This document shows, in pieces, positions 12,624-26,328 of a DNA stretch of 64,000 bases. The position numbers and the translations under genes are program-made. The notes under the pieces are model-generated. The model was given only the letters and a program-made list of their open reading frames with translations. It was not told the DNA's origin and made no database searches. Position 1 is the stretch's first letter; the number at the start of each line of letters is the position of its first letter. The stretch is from Tiliqua scincoides (Eukaryota > Chordata > Lepidosauria > Squamata > Scincidae), in the NCBI RefSeq assembly GCF_035046505.1, contig NC_089821.1:37877348-37941347 (forward strand). The letters run 5' to 3'.

Positions 12624-15600
12624 TCAATCTTCAAATCCAAAATACCTCAAATCCCCATCCTCTCTCTGATTCAAAAAATCAATAACTGGACTCCAATTCT
12701 TCAAAAAGTTTTCTGTTGAATTCTCCCTAAGCAAAACTGTTAATTTATCCATTTCCACATAATCCATAAGTCTTATCCACCATTCCTCCACCAAAGGTAT
12801 ATTCATAGTCTTCCAATTTTGAGCATAAAGTATTCTGGCAGCGCTTATCATATACAAAAATAAAACTTCATTTTTTCTTTCCACATACTCATCTGTCATA
12901 CCTAATAAAAATACTTCTGGCTTCAATTGTATATTTGTTTTTAAGATCAACTGTATCTGTGCGTGAATTTGTGACCAATATTTTTTAACTTTTGAACACG
13001 TCCACCACATGTGGTAAAATGTTCCCTCTTGTTTCTTACATTTCCAACAACTATTGGACATAGTTTCATACATTTTGGCTAATTTACTTGGTGTCACATA
13101 CCAACGATAAATCATCTTATATATATTTTCCTTAATGTTAACATTCAAAGTAAATTTTGTCTGTTTTATCCATAATTTATCCCATCTGTCCATTGAAAGT
13201 TCATAGCCCACATTTTTTGCCCACTGGATCATGCATTCCTTAACCTGTTCATCTTCTGTTTCAAACTTCAAAAGCAATTTATATATTTTAGATATTACCT
13301 GCTCATCTGATCTTAATTGTTTCTCCAATATTGTCTCTCCCTCTTCAAAACCATATAATTTTTTATCAATTTTAAATCTTTCTAATAATTGTAAATACAT
13401 AAACCATTGGCAGTCAAAACCCTCTACAATCAATTCCTCTCTAGACTTCAAAATACATTGACCTTGATTACATTTCAATAAGTTCTTATACAATAACCAT
13501 TTATCTCCTGGTACAGTTCCCAAACCAAAATGTGCTTCTTGTGGTGAAGCTAAGAGTGGAATTTTGTTGTAAAACCTTTTCTTATAACGATTCCATATCT
13601 TCCACAGTGCATGTCTAACATAATGATTCTTGAATTCCATATTCACTTTCAACTTATCATACCAAAGATATCCATGCCAACCAAATCTTAAATCATATCC
13701 TTCTAACTTCAACAATTTTTTGTTTTGCAACAATATCCATTCTTTAAGCCACAGAAAACAACATGATGCATAATAAGTCTTCAGATCAGGCAGTCCTAAA
13801 CCTCCTCTTTCTTTTGCATCTTGCAAAATCTTAAATTTCACTCTTGGATTTTTCCCTTGCCATATAAAACCTGTCACATCTTTCTGCCACTCTTTAAAAG
13901 GTTTATCAGAAAATAATATTGGTATATTCTGGAAAAGAAAAAGCATTTTTGGTAGTACATTCATTTTAATTACAGATATTCTTCCCAAAAAAGATAATTT
14001 CAACCTTTCCCATCTTGCAAAATCTTTTTTGATTTCACCCCAAACTTTAACATAATTATTTTGAAATAACATACAATTCGTGTTTATCAAAATAATACCT
14101 AAATACTTAATCTTCTTCTCCACTTTGAACCCAGTCTTATTCATCAACTTCGATTGGTCTTGTTCGTTCATATTTTTAGATAAAATTTTAGTTTTCTGTT
14201 TATCTTAAATCCTGCTAATGATTCAAACTTCTTCAACTTAACCATCAACAACTCTATGTCTTTTAAAGTTTTTCTAAGATCAAAACCATATCATCTGCAA
14301 ATGCTCTTAATTAAACATTCATTTTTAATCTTTGCACCATGTAGTCTTTCATCTTGTCTAATATCTCTACATAACACTTCTAAGGCAAGTATAAATAAAA
14401 GTGGCGACAATGGACATCCTTGTCATGTTCCCTTTTGAATCTCAAACACTGTTGATAATTCTCCATTTACCAGTACCTGCACAGTTTGTGATGTATAAAT
14501 TGACTTTATCCATTGAATAAAGTTCTCTCCAAAGTTCATCTTCTCTAAGACAGCAATCAAGAAAGTCCAACTCAAATTGTCAAACGCCTTCTCAAAGTCC
14601 AAAAAAATCAATGCTAATTGTTTCTCTATCCTTTTATCATAATATTCCAGCAAATCCAATACTATTCTAATATTATCACTCGTGTCTTTTTGGTAAAAAA
14701 CCACATTGATCTTCATGTATAAGATTTTGTAATATCTTCTTCATTCTGTTTGCTAAAATTGCTGTAAATATTTTACAATCATTATTCAACAAGGAAATAG
14801 GTCTGTAATTTTTTATATCCATCAAATCCTGTCCTTCTTTAGGAATCAAAGTTATATTTGCTGCCTTCCATGAATCTGGCATTTTCCCAGTCTGCAAAAT
14901 ATCATTCATCGTGTTAAGCAATGGTAAACTTACTTCTTCTTCTAAACATTTATAGAATCTACCTGTTAAACCATCTGGACCCGGAGCTTTATCTATATTA
15001 ATCTTCTTTATTGCCTCTACAACTTCACACAGAGTTATTCTATTATTTAAAATTTCCCTTTGCTCTTCAGACACTTTTGGTAAATTTTGTTTATCCAAGT
15101 AGTTCTTTACTTCTACTTGATCTATTTTTTGACTTTTGTATAAATTAGCATAATAATTTGTAATTATTTTTTTTATATCCTCCTGATCAGTATACATTTT
15201 TCCCGCCTCCTGCAATTTTAAAATTACTCTCTTCTCTCTCTGCTTCCTCAATTTGTAGGCCAACCATTTCCCTGGTTTATTGGCATGCTCAAAATATCTT
15301 TGCTTCACAAACTTTAATTTAATTTCCATTTGATTCACCATCATCAAAGATAATTGATGCTGTAAATCTTTTATTTGTTGTACTATTTTTTTTTTCCTCC
15401 TGGGACTTCTATTAACTCATATTCCTTCTTTTTAATTTCCTCCTCAATTTTCTGAAACTTAATTTGTCTCTCTTTTTTCCATTCTATACTTTTCTGAATA
15501 AAGTATCCTCTCATAAAGGCTTTACTAACGTCCCAAACTATCCTCATTTCTGTTCCCTTATTTAAATTCAAATTAAAAAATTCCCTTAATTTCTGCTTAG

Positions 15601-16377
15601 CATCCTTTATTATAATCTCTTTTTGTAACAACAATTCATTCAATCTCCACCTATATGTTGTAGGTTTCTTCTTAATAGTCATAGTTATTGGATTATGATC
15701 TGAAAGAGTCTTTGATAGAATTTCTGTTTTAGAAGTTTTTATTGCAATATCCTTCGTCACCCAGAACATATCTATTCTTGAAAATGATCTGTGTCTTTCT
15801 GAATAATAGGTAAACTCTTTTATATTTCCATTCATTTGTCGCCAAATATCTACAACCCCTAAAGCTTCTACCAAATCAAAAAAAGTTTTTGGTAATTTCC
15901 CTTGAGAAATCTTAATCTCCTTCTCAGATTTTTTATCCCTTTGTGGTGACACAACTGCATTCCAATCTCCCATCAAACAATAACTTGAATATGAGTAATT
16001 TAAGAGTACATCCAATAATTGCCTAAAAAAAACTCCTCTTTCTTGATTTGGAGCATACAAACCCAAAAGTAAAGTTCTTACTCCCGAAATTATAACTTCC
16101 ACAGCCAACCACCTGCCTTTTTCATCTGCAAACACAAGTTTTGGTTTTAAATAATCTTTAACATACATAACCACTCCATTTTTCTTCTTTGAATTTGTTG
16201 AAAAAAATTCTTGTCCTAACTTTCTCTGTATTAAGTAGTTTGTATGACCTTTTTAATATACGTCTCTAAAAGGCAAATCACATCTTTTTTAAGTTTCTTC
16301 AAATAATAAAATATTTTTTTCCTCTTATTTGGAGCATTAGCTCCATTAATGTTCCAAGATAAAAACTTATACTCCAT
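12624..16377 (-). pseudogene. L1 ORF2 (endonuclease and reverse transcriptase), several frame breaks
   Basis: Starts with ATG at 16377 (MEYKFLSWNINGANAPNKRK), two bases after ORF1 stops. The APE-type endonuclease shows GDWNAVV, FSRIDMFWV and SDHNPI (about 15383-16174). The reverse transcriptase shows APGPDGLTGRFYK and NYRPISLLN (14676-15347), LIFLDFEKAFDNLSW (14423-14716) and the catalytic FADD at 14290-14301. The C-terminal third, 12624-14171, is one open frame with a cysteine-rich piece (CWKCKKQEGTFYHMWWTC). At least four frame breaks lie between these parts, near 16250, 15360, 14700 and 14170-14420, so it should not make an active enzyme. Confidence 0.9.
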
Positions 16378-16379
16378 AG

Positions 16380-17284
16380 CTAATCTTCTGAACTAATTAT
16401 TTGAAAGACTATTTGGGTTTGTTGCATATCCTTTAGATTTTCCTGTTCTCTTCTTTCTCCTCCTTCTTCGAATTCCTTCATAAAATCTTTAGCTTTCTGA
16501 ACTGTATCTATTCTATACATTCTACTCTGAAATCTAAAGATAACTCCTTCCAATTCACACCATCTAAAGATAATTTTCTTCTGTTTCAAAACATCTACCA
16601 GAAAGCCATATTCTTTCCTTTTCTTTAGAATTCTAAGTGGAACCTCCTTCATCACAATAATCTGTACTCCTTCTACTGTAAGCTTCATCTTTGCCTGTTG
16701 CTGTAAAACCCTATCTCTTGTCCTTTTTCTTATGAAATGCACTAATATATCTCTTGGAAGCTTTCTCAACCTTGCAATCCTTGTATTTACTCTGTAGACT
16801 CTATCTTCAACTCCATCTCATTAGGATCACTTTTCAAGCAAATTGCCAAGATTTCTCTCATCCTGGCTCTTATCTCCTCTCCTTCCTGTTCTGGTATAGC
16901 TCTGAATCTTAAAATATTTTCTTTTTGCACCTGTTCCATCAATGCCAACATATCCTGATTCCTATCATCTCTGACTTCTAAATCCTCAAATTTTGTCTCA
17001 TGAACTTTCATTGTATCATTTATCCCTTTTATCTTTATCTCTGTTTCTTCCCACATTTTATCCCAATGTGACATGTTTGTTTGCATCTGTAAATTCATCT
17101 CCTGCATTTTTTGATGTAATGTTTCCAATCTCCCATCCATCCCTTCTATTTTTTTCTGCAAACGATTTTCCATCTTCATTAGTAAGTCTTGAATAGCTTC
17201 CAGATTCAACTCTTTCCCTGATGATCTTGGTGGGGATTTCTCTTTATGTATCTGTTCCAACGTATTACGTCTCCTGGTGGACAT
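16380..17284 (-). pseudogene. L1 ORF1 (RNA-binding protein), frame broken once
   Basis: Begins MSTRRRNTLEQIHKEKSP at 17284. Residues about 28-125 are heptad-rich (LEAIQDLLMKMENRLQKK...), as in the L1 ORF1 trimeric coiled coil, followed by the RRM-like part (ENILRFRAIPEQEGEEI). The frame shifts between about 16770 and 16800 and resumes as RKLPRDILVHFIRKRTRDRV to the C-terminal domain, ending SSED at 16380. The stop is two bases before the ORF2 ATG. Such proteins coat L1 RNA in the cytoplasm. Confidence 0.88.
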
Positions 17285-17441
17285 TTTCCCTTTAAAAATC
17301 TCAGTCTTTCACAATCCTCAGGTAATGATCTTAAATTTCCACAGGTGCTCCAATCTGTAACACTTCACAAGTAGTTATCTTAATTTGCCACCAGATATCT
17401 GTATACTCCTTTATGCAAAAAGCTCAACAAGCATCATTTCT

Positions 17442-18655
17442 GATTATCCAAATAGTGACTTATCTTTTGGAAAATCATGGCCTATTATTTAAAAAGTGGA
17501 TGATGTATTTTGCATCTATTTTTTTTTTGGATGTTTATCAACAACCAGTTAAAGAATTTTACATGTATGCAATCATGTATTTCAACACATTGGTGTCTAC
17601 AAATCTAATAGTTGGTGCAACTGAATTAACCAAGGAGAAGATAAGCATATGGAGTTGTTTCAAAGTAATGCAAGTATAATTGATTTTTTTTGTTGTTAGC
17701 TTAGTTTTTGAAATAGTTGTTTAGAATTTAAGACATAGTTAAGAAAATTTGGCAAGCGTGAGTATATCTTGGTAGATATCCCAAAATGCCTGCATAACAC
17801 ACTTGTAGATTTATGTACAGTTTTATTTGTTACTGGGCAGACACCAGCACTTGCTACGAAGGGGAGTTAAGCTAATGGTTTGATCCCATTCATGTACCCA
17901 ATTCATGTACCCAAACAGTGTCCAAGCACTAGAGAAGGAGTCTCAAGAATGGCATTTCTTTCTTTTCAAAGTTTAAGAGTTTTGACAAGTGGAAGCAGTC
18001 AAATAAATAAGGCTAGAGCATCGGCAGCCCAGAATCTTCTGAGCTGCTGGCTGCTTCTCAGTGTCTCTTTGGGGTATTAAAAATACCTCTTATATGAATG
18101 CATGCTCTGGTAAAGCTGTAAGGCTGCTCATAAGGATTAACTATTAGGCCAGTAAATTTTTCTCCAACGTGTAACAGTTCTCACAGTCAGATGACTTTTA
18201 GAGCCGCTTTTTAAGATATATTTGCATTCAGCTACACAGGTATCCAAAGACAAACCATGCTGCAATGCAGCTAACTAGCAAGCCTTGCTCAACTCTTGGA
18301 AAACAACAGTAGAATTGGTATGAGAAGATGGGTACTTGCAGCAAAGCCAAGCCAAGAGGTGAAATACCTCGCACAGTTCCGTTTGCCTTCAGTGTGTCTG
18401 ATACTGGATAAGAATAGATGGGAAGTGAGGTATGGTACTGTAAGTGGTTGGCAGTCAGGAATGCTGGCCTGCAGGGATGGTGTTAGAGTGAGGACTGGTC
18501 CAACTTCTGCTTTTCTTTTTTAGGGGTGTATGTGTTAAGGGGTCATTCAGAGGAGGGGAATCACATGTACAAGCACATGCATTCATATACACATTGACTT
18601 GGGTCTCACATTACTTTCTGCCTATGGTGGGAGGCATGCCACCCTTATCCACCTG
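17442..18655. other. No gene seen
   Basis: The old target sequence beyond the L1. AT-rich, with no recognisable repeat or coding frame. Confidence 0.5.
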
Positions 18656-18888
18656 CAGTGGTGAAGCTACAGGGGGGTGGTGCAGTAAGTACTGCAGGCA
18701 CTGCAACGTGTAGTGTAAGAGGCCCTTCCCACTCACCATCAAAGCCATTCAGGGCAGTGATGGCAACATGCAGGAGCTCTCCTGTATATTACCTTTGCAG
18801 TCCTGAATGGCTCAGACAGCAATGGGAGGGGCCACTTTTATGGCACTTTGCAGCACCTACCGTGCTGCCCTCTGTAGCTATGCCACTG
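18656..18888. mobile_element. hAT non-autonomous element, 233 bp
   Basis: Ends 'cagtggtgaagctacagggg' and 'tctgtagctatgccactg', 8-bp flanks 'tccacctg'/'tccagctg'. The ends are related to those at 10845-11030, but the interior differs. Confidence 0.88.
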
Positions 18889-19530
18889 TCCAGCTGTACA
18901 CCAGTGTGTGAGAAGAGCTGCTGCCATCACTCTTCTTTGTTCTATTGCACTCCTGGATTTAAAAAGAGAGGAACTGAGCAGAAGAGAAAGGATGGAGGAT
19001 AGGGAGTAGTGACATATAGTTTCTCCCAGGATCCTATTCCACCACTCCTTCTCTCCACACATTTGCTTTCTCTCCATTCATTTCTTCTTTTTCAAAACAA
19101 GAAAGTACAGAGCAGGGAGACACAGAGGCAGGTGGTGGGTGTCTGTGGTGGTCCCCATCTCCTGCTAATGCTCCACCTGAGACAGCACCTGGTGGGGTCT
19201 AGCATAGTGCCATGCCTTGCTACCTGTTTGCTGGGCATTCAAACCAGGCCTACACTTGCAGTCCTCTGCTTGCAGACTAGATGCACAATCCTACTCACAC
19301 TTAATTCCCATGGGAACTTATGTCTGGCTTTTCCGTCTGCAGAACTATGCATCTGATAGGACTGCAAGCCTCAGTTGATTTCAGTGGAGGTTGCTCCCTA
19401 ACAAATGTGCTTGGCATCACAGCCACTATCTGTGCAGTTATTAAACAGCCAGTATTTTAAAACAGTTCTTTTTTTAATTTTTTAAAAAATTTCATTGGAA
19501 AATTCCAAAAAACTTTTGGAATTTAAGGTA

Positions 19531-20045
19531 AGATGAACAGAAGAACACATGAACAGCATTGCTGGATCAGGCCAAGGTCCTATCTATTCCAGCTTTCATA
19601 CCATAAGAATATCTCACAGTAGCCAACCAGATGCTTCTGGGAGCACACAACATAACAAGATGCCTGCATTCTGTTGTTGTCCCTGGCACCTGGCTTTAGA
19701 GATAATTACCTCTAAAACCTGAAGTTTGCAAATGGTCATCATGGCTTGTAACCTGTAAGGGACTTTTCCTCCATAAATCTGTCCGATCCTCTTTTAAGGA
19801 CATCTAGGCCAGGAGCCATTACCACATTATGTGTCAGGGAGTTCCACAGATTAATTACTCGCAGGGTACAGAAATATTTTATTTTGTCTGTTCTGACTCT
19901 CCCGACTCACTTTTAGTGAGTGCCTATCCTCTCTGTCCATCCCATGCACAGTGTTACCTGTCTCAATAATGTTCCCCCTCAGGTGCCTTCTTTCTTTCTG
20001 AAGAGCCCCCAAACACTATAACCTTTCCTTGTAAGGTGGGGTTTG
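19531..20045 (-). mobile_element. CR1 LINE 3' end, antisense
   Basis: On the minus strand this matches a CR1 3' region: complement of 'gctggatcaggccaaggtcc', 'gtgtcagggagttccacag', 'ccccctcaggtgcc'. It is truncated at the 5' end and more diverged than the copies at 11741 and 63322, so probably older. Confidence 0.8.
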
Positions 20046-21375
20046 AGGTGTTTGGCGCTTCTTTTGAAAAGTGGTACAAATATGAATACCACTGTGACTC
20101 TGGGCTTGAGGTTCAGCTTGACTTTGGAAAATGGAGACCACCACATCAGACCTCTAGCCATTTAAACATCAATGGGAGATCCCCTGGAAGCAAGGATGTC
20201 CATTCTTGCATTTTAATTGTTTCCTTTTTCAAGTGGTCTCTAAATGCCTGTTTCCTTGGTTAATTAAAAAAAAAGAAAAGAAGCTTTCCTGAACAGATTT
20301 CAATCAAGCACTAATGAGAGTCTTACAGTGGTGGACCATTTCATTTAACAAACCCTATATATCTAATATACTAAACTAATCAGGTCTGACATATTACAAT
20401 TCAGAACGCTCCCAGGAACGGCAATTTTGGGGGCAATCTGCTGGGTTTCACTTTACATTTCCTTTCCTTTCCATAATAGTTAGAGAGCCATGCAAGTTTT
20501 CTCTCCATCCTCTGCCTCATGCCCGTATCCCCACAGGGGTGCCCACTTGTTTTCTTCTTTGTCTCTATTAAATGGTATTTCTGTTCTGGTTTCATTGTGA
20601 ACAGGCAGAGAGGTGAAATAATGGTGGATAACCCGATCTTTCCTTTGTGGTTAAAAAAAGGAGAAAAAAAGAAAAATGGGGAGAGTGCTTTTTTCATGCT
20701 GACACAGTGCTCTCCAAGGATGGACTTTTACTTGTTTTACCAGACATGTTCTTTCAGAAATCCTCCAAGGGCCCTGGACCATATGTTCATTTGCATTTAT
20801 ACTGCTTGGTTAGTTTAACCCATTAGAATCTCATAAGGTCCTTGAGCAAACAATTCATATATATACCTGGTGAGCAAATCCGATTCTATAAAAGCATTAA
20901 TAAATTATTATAGCCAGCACACTGCTGTTATATTTTTAATGGCACCTACTTCAAAGAAAAAAAAACTTGAAAGAAAAACAAGTCTCGCCTCTATCACTCC
21001 TTTGCAGTGCTGAGAAGCGCTGGGCTCAGCTGGCTGGAGTATCTCAGAGCCTGTTTGGAATTATAAGGCCTGCTTTTGGAGCATAAATTAATGAGAAAGG
21101 AGGGACCAGGGACAGAATTAAAGGCTACTCCTTGGCCAAAGATGGGCCTGCTTTGTTTGTCTCAAGTGGACACGTGCAAAGGTTAATCTTATGCCAATTT
21201 TAGGTTGCCACAGATTCCACCTCTTTCCTGCTGGGCCACACTCCTTGGGCTCTGCCCTGATACCCAATTTTCCCCCCATTTTTCAAAGGCTGGCTCTTTT
21301 GTGACATCACTTTGGAAATCTTAAGTCTTTGGATGCATTTGACCTTGAAACCTAGATAGGATGCTTTATCCTATC
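20046..21375. other. No gene seen
   Basis: AT-rich. Frames of 98-99 codons at 20401-20818 on opposite strands lie over T- and A-rich runs and do not resemble protein. Confidence 0.5.
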
Positions 21376-21660
21376 CAGAGCTGACCCAAGACCTTCTGAT
21401 GTCTTAGACAGCATGCCAAATAGTGCCCCCTTACCTAATCATGTGGCAACCTCAGCCCCTCCTCCTCCTCTTCCATGCTGTAGCTCAGCACTTTCCCTTT
21501 GACATTTCCAGTTTGTTTTTGCCCCTCTCTTCCTTTCCCGATCCAGGAAATGGAAGAAGAGGAGTAATGGATGCAAGTAGGAGGACAGAGATGGACATCC
21601 TCACCCAAACTGTTGCCTAAGGCAACCACTTGAGTTGGCCTCATAGATGGGCCAACCATC
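21376..21660. mobile_element. Probable hAT element, 285 bp
   Basis: Left end 'cagagctgacccaagacctt', right end near 'gggccaaccatc'. The flanks 'atcctatc'/'aacctatc' match 7 of 8. The ends are decayed; 'tgcctaaggcaaccacttga' near the right end is usual in this kind of element. Confidence 0.6.
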
Positions 21661-21890
21661 AACCTATCCAATGAGTAACCACAACTTTGATACATGAGCA
21701 ATCGGGACTGCACTTCCTGTCATGATTCACTCACAGCATGTCTTTCTATGCTCCAGTTCAGCAAAGACTACATGTGCATGAAAACGGATAGTCTTTGCTG
21801 TTTACCAAAGGGTATACACAAATAAACGTATACCAAAGGGTATCCTTGCTGCCAAAGGGTACTGTGGCAAAGGACCACAGCATCCTAGGA

Positions 21891-22600
21891 CAGGGCCTAG
21901 GAGAGGGGGGTAAAGGGGGTAATTTGTACCCAGGCCCAGGGTCAGAAAGGGGGTCCAGGAGCCCCAGAAATTTCCGGGGATCTTCCATTCTCTGATGTCA
22001 CCCAGACTCACTGCCCACGTGGGATGCTGGGGGCACTAGTGTAGGCACATGGCTGCGACTAGTACCACAAACCATACACACCAGGCCCAGGAATGCATAC
22101 ATTCCTTGTCACATCTGGGAGGAAACTGACCTGCTACAGTAGCTTTTTGACTTGTGAATCCACTTACAATGAAGGAGTGTACAGGAGCTCAAAGACATAG
22201 CTATGGAACTGCAGCTGATGCAGAAGTCACTTGGTGTGACTCACGTTGGTGTACACAGGACACTTTCCATTCTAGTGTGAACCTAAATACAATGATACAA
22301 TCTCCTGCAATGATTTTCTATATTTGAAAGGTTTTAGAGAGACTTAGGAGTGTGTTTTCAGTATTACTGTATCTAGCTGCCAGTACCGGGCAGGCAGGTA
22401 GACCTGAGCTCTGCATTGGGAAGCTTCGTAGACCTAGACTCCAAAGACTATTCCAGCTTTTCCCATGTTTCTTCTGCCTGTTTTGCCCCCATTCTGCCCA
22501 CCCCCATTGCCACCCCCCCACTCTGTTTCACCCCCTCTCTTTGGGAAGGGGCCCAAAAGAAACTTTGTACCCCATGATAAAATTTCTTTCAGAGGCCTTG
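21891..22600 (+). mobile_element. hAT element, 710 bp, uninterrupted
   Basis: Ends CAGGGCCTAGG and 'agaggccttg', with a perfect 8-bp duplication 'tcctagga' (21883-21890, 22601-22608). No transposase frame. A second copy lies in reverse at 60404-61794, so this copy serves as the uninterrupted reference for that one. Confidence 0.93.
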
Positions 22601-22608
22601 TCCTAGGA

Positions 22609-25028
22609 TATACACATGATGTTTCCCTAGTGTAGGCCAAGACCTTTATGTACCCACCCATGCCAAATAGCACCCATCTTTCAGTCAAGCACCTGCCAGG
22701 TGTTCGACATCTTATTTGTACAGTCTGAGGCAGTAAGCAGAAAGCAGGATATCAGACCTCTGATGAGCTGCCATACATGGTTAGTGACCTGTGTTTGGCT
22801 TGATGGGTCATAAGTTCTGCAGAGCTATAACTAATATAGTTAATATAGTTAATATTATATATTAACTATATAATCATTAGTTATATAGTTTCCCCAATCA
22901 TTAGTTTCCCCAATCATTAGATTAGTTTCCCCAGTCATTAGTTGGGGAAAAAAACTGAATTCTTCAAGAACGTGCCTGTTTATTTCTGGTATTGCACTGA
23001 ACAGATGTTCATCATTGTCAGTCCTAATTTGTGGTAGGGGGAGATGGGGCTGATCTAAGACACACTCTTTTCCCTCTCACTTAACAATTAGTCAGCACTG
23101 ACCATCTGTTGGTTGCTGAAGAGGAGATTTTAACATGGAGCAGCAGCCATAGCCAGGAACTGTAGATCAGAGTCATAGAAATTAGATAGTAGAGTGTTTT
23201 TGATAGTCTCATAAAAATTATAAATTCCTCTATGGGTAAGATAGAAAAAATTTGAAAGCAGATAATACCTTTATTAGGACCAACTAAAATTATCACCAAG
23301 TCCTGGGTATGCTTTTGCATTCTCTACAACTCTTCTGCAGATATAATAATACATAATATATAATTATAAAAATACTACTTCTCTTATGTTTCCTTACTAC
23401 CGCGTCCAACTTCACCATTCTGAAACAGGGTGTTGTGAAGTACTTGTATATCCTTTCATTTCATAGGTGTACGTTTTGGATGCTTAGGTTTAGGAGTGTT
23501 TTACAGAACAAAAGTCTTGCTGATGATCAAGCAGTAGTTCAGTGTCCTGTTTCTTCTGGTGACCCACCAGCAGCCTCTGAGAAGCCTGCAAGAGGGAGAG
23601 AAAGCTCTTGGCTATAGAACAGTGTAGTTCTGCACTGTTCTACAGCAGTGTGGTTCTTGGATTTCTACAATAAAGAGACAAAGGACAATTTTGAGTTCCT
23701 ATCACCAAGATCCTACACAGGTAATTGGTGGCCACTGAGTATTCCAATGTAGTCTGGAAAAGTCTAAAGCCTGTAGGAAAAAAACCTAGTATTTGGAAAT
23801 ACTGTGAGTTTTATTTTTTCCCCATGTAAGCAACTCAGTACATTCTATCATATGTTCCTATTCTATGTCTCATGTTGTAGGACCATCTTAGCAGTAACAA
23901 CAGGATCTCCAGTCTTTCTACAGGATTGATGTGGCATTTGTCACAACTTGGAAAGATCAATCTTTCTGTCCACTGCACTGAGGTCAAGTTATAGCAACAT
24001 TAACATAGTGTAATGCCTAATCACAGGCCGACTCTTCATGGAAAAGGACTCAGCAGAAATAATTACTTGGCAATCGCATGCACTTTATCACTTCCAAATT
24101 AGATTTCAGTAATCCAGCGCTTTATTTCCAGAATAATCTCATTACCACAATGGAGTTTCTTTCACCATTTCTCTCCATGCATTTGATATTTATTGCCGCA
24201 GATGTGAGGCATTAAGACACAACCAAGGGACATATTGGATTTTGGTAGGAGGGCTTGGGTAATATGTTTCAGGGTACAGAAAGCAGTAGACCTCTTTCTT
24301 GATTTCTCTCTCTCATATTATGTGTATGACATGGGGAAAAAAAAACATAAAAGTCATTGACCTTGAACTGAAAGAATAAAAATGAAGCAGCTTTTAATGG
24401 ACTAGTGATATTAATATGACATATTGATTCTGCTTTCCACATTAATAGTGCTTTCCTCTGTTTCTATTAATCCTCCTTGAACTCTGCAGGTCCATGAAGT
24501 TGTTCTTTGGCATACAGATCTAGCCAGGAGGATCCCAGCCACGTGGATGTGGCTATCAGTATATATCTCAGTGTACATCTATATCTGCGCCGTAGCACTC
24601 AGCAAAAGTGGACCCCACTAAACTAGCTGGATACATTTTTTTGGTGCTGATGGGCATGTGGATTGAGATAGGCTATGACTCTATGAAAAGACAGCTCCCT
24701 TCTTCAAAGGGCTCACAATCTGCCGATCACACAATGCAAGCAGCAAGATCTGGGTTTGTTTGGCCCGGCCTGGGAGACAAGAGTCTCCTCCCTGCAGTGG
24801 GGCATTGGAGAAAGGAAGGTAGCCAGGCTGTCTTAAAGGGGTTCTTAAGGCACTGACACCCATCTCACTTCCTCCTTTGCACGTGGGCACAGTACTGACC
24901 CACCTTCACCATCTGGTAGCACCACGTGCTAGTACTAGAAGTAAACACAATAGGGATGACAGATGAAGGGGAGGATGGCAGTGATAGAATAAATGGGGAA
25001 GCATGTATGATTATTTTATGTACGCATA
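22609..25028. other. No gene seen
   Basis: Short tandem repeat at 22885-22945 apart, I see only AT-rich sequence. 24060-24480 has few repeats and could hold conserved non-coding DNA, but I cannot test that here. Confidence 0.45.
22885..22945 (+). repeat. Short tandem repeat of 'tttccccaatcattag'
   Basis: Three to four units of about 17 bp, next to an AT-rich imperfect palindrome (ttaatattatatattaacta) at 22835-22885. Confidence 0.85.
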
Positions 25029-25399
25029 CAGCAAGTCCTCACTTAAAATTGTTCCATTTAACATTGTTTCATTTTAAAGTTGGTCAGCACAGTTCTCAAT
25101 CTTCTGACTTCTGCATCCACGACAGTTGCACATTGTAAGGATACTGGAAGCCACTTCCAGGTTGCGCCCAGTCTGCAACCCACTTTCTTGGCCTTTCTAT
25201 CTCCCAGAATGCCTTGCTGTAGCTTCCACAAGGCATTCTGGGGTGTGACAGTGCTTTGCGATGCAATAGTAAAGCCAGCCTGACATTTGAGAGGGTGTTA
25301 TTGAGCTCGCCTGTGGTCAAATTGATTTTGTTATAACTTGTTTCACTTAAAGTTGCAGAGTCCAAGAACCTATTGACAACTTTAAGTGAGGACTTGCTG
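25029..25399. mobile_element. Tigger/mariner-type element, 371 bp
   Basis: Inverted ends 'cagcaagtcctcacttaaa' and 'tttaagtgaggacttgctg' are exact over about 17 bp, flanked by TA on both sides. A second inner inverted pair, 'cagaatgccttg...caaggcattctg', lies near the middle. No transposase frame remains. Confidence 0.9.
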
Positions 25400-25401
25400 T
25401 A

Positions 25402-26328
25402 ATCCAAATAGGTTTAGTTGTCATAGAGTCAAGGGACTAGGAAGTTGTGACAAAGCCGTCACGGAAAACGTGAGTTTTGAGAAGGGATTTAAGAAAGCTG
25501 TTCGTTTGGATTGGACTGGTCCTTGAGTTCATTTCCTGATCTTCCCATTTTTGATTCACACGTTTCTCCTCTTGGAATGGTCAGTGGTTCATTCTCTGTT
25601 GCTGTAATGCTCACACACAGGCACACATATTCATGGTGTGGCTGGAGTGCAAAAGGCAAGGGGGCTCGATCACAGTGAGATTTGAAAGTAGCTGAGGCTG
25701 GGTAAGGTAAGAAAAAAAATTAAAAAACTAAATGGGGAGGGTAAGTGAATGCATGTAAAGATTCTTTTTGTCTCTCTCTCACTCTCTCTTTTTTTTTTTT
25801 ACTAATGCTTCATTGTGTCACAATCAAGCTGTGCATGACATGATGTGCTGTCTGCTGAATTGCAAATGAAAACAAGGGCCTTCAGTGTGGAAAATGCAGA
25901 CAAGGAAGGAAAACTCCAGGTTTTGTCTGATTCAGACAGGTATTTTTGTATGAGAACAAGGACTTCCAGAAGAATCCTAATGATATGTTTCAGATTTCAG
26001 AGTTATATTTTCAATAATGGAATAAGAAATGTTCCTTTTAGCTAAAGATGCTTTTAATATTATGGTGCTCTCTAGTGGTAGAATACACGAGCTGTTTCCT
26101 GGTCACATTAAACCAAAAGATTTTGCAATATTAAAAAATAAATAAAAGAGGAGAATTTAGAAGGATATATTGAAACGCTAATTGAAAATGTGTGATGCTG
26201 TCTCAGTCCATGTGAAGAAAACAGAAATGGTCTGTAAGCATATGGAAATACACCATGTACACTGTCATCCAATAACATAGGCCAACACACATTTTGCTTC
26301 CTTAAACGTTACACCAATTCCTGGGTGT
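25402..26328. other. No gene seen
   Basis: AT-rich with a CT/T run near 25775-25800. 26560-27298 is similar, with a GT run near 26890. Confidence 0.5.

Larger units (their letters stand above)
12443..17431 (-). mobile_element. Full-length L1 LINE
   Basis: About 5.0 kb, bounded by a 10-bp direct repeat 'catcatttct' at 12433-12442 and 17432-17441. On the minus strand it has a short 5' leader (about 150 bp, 17285-17431), ORF1, ORF2 and an A-rich 3' end seen as a T run just right of 12442. L1 elements copy themselves through RNA by target-primed reverse transcription. A complete 5' end, clean target duplication and only a handful of frame breaks suggest a fairly recent insertion. It lies next to a hAT element ending at 12403. 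Confidence 0.93.
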
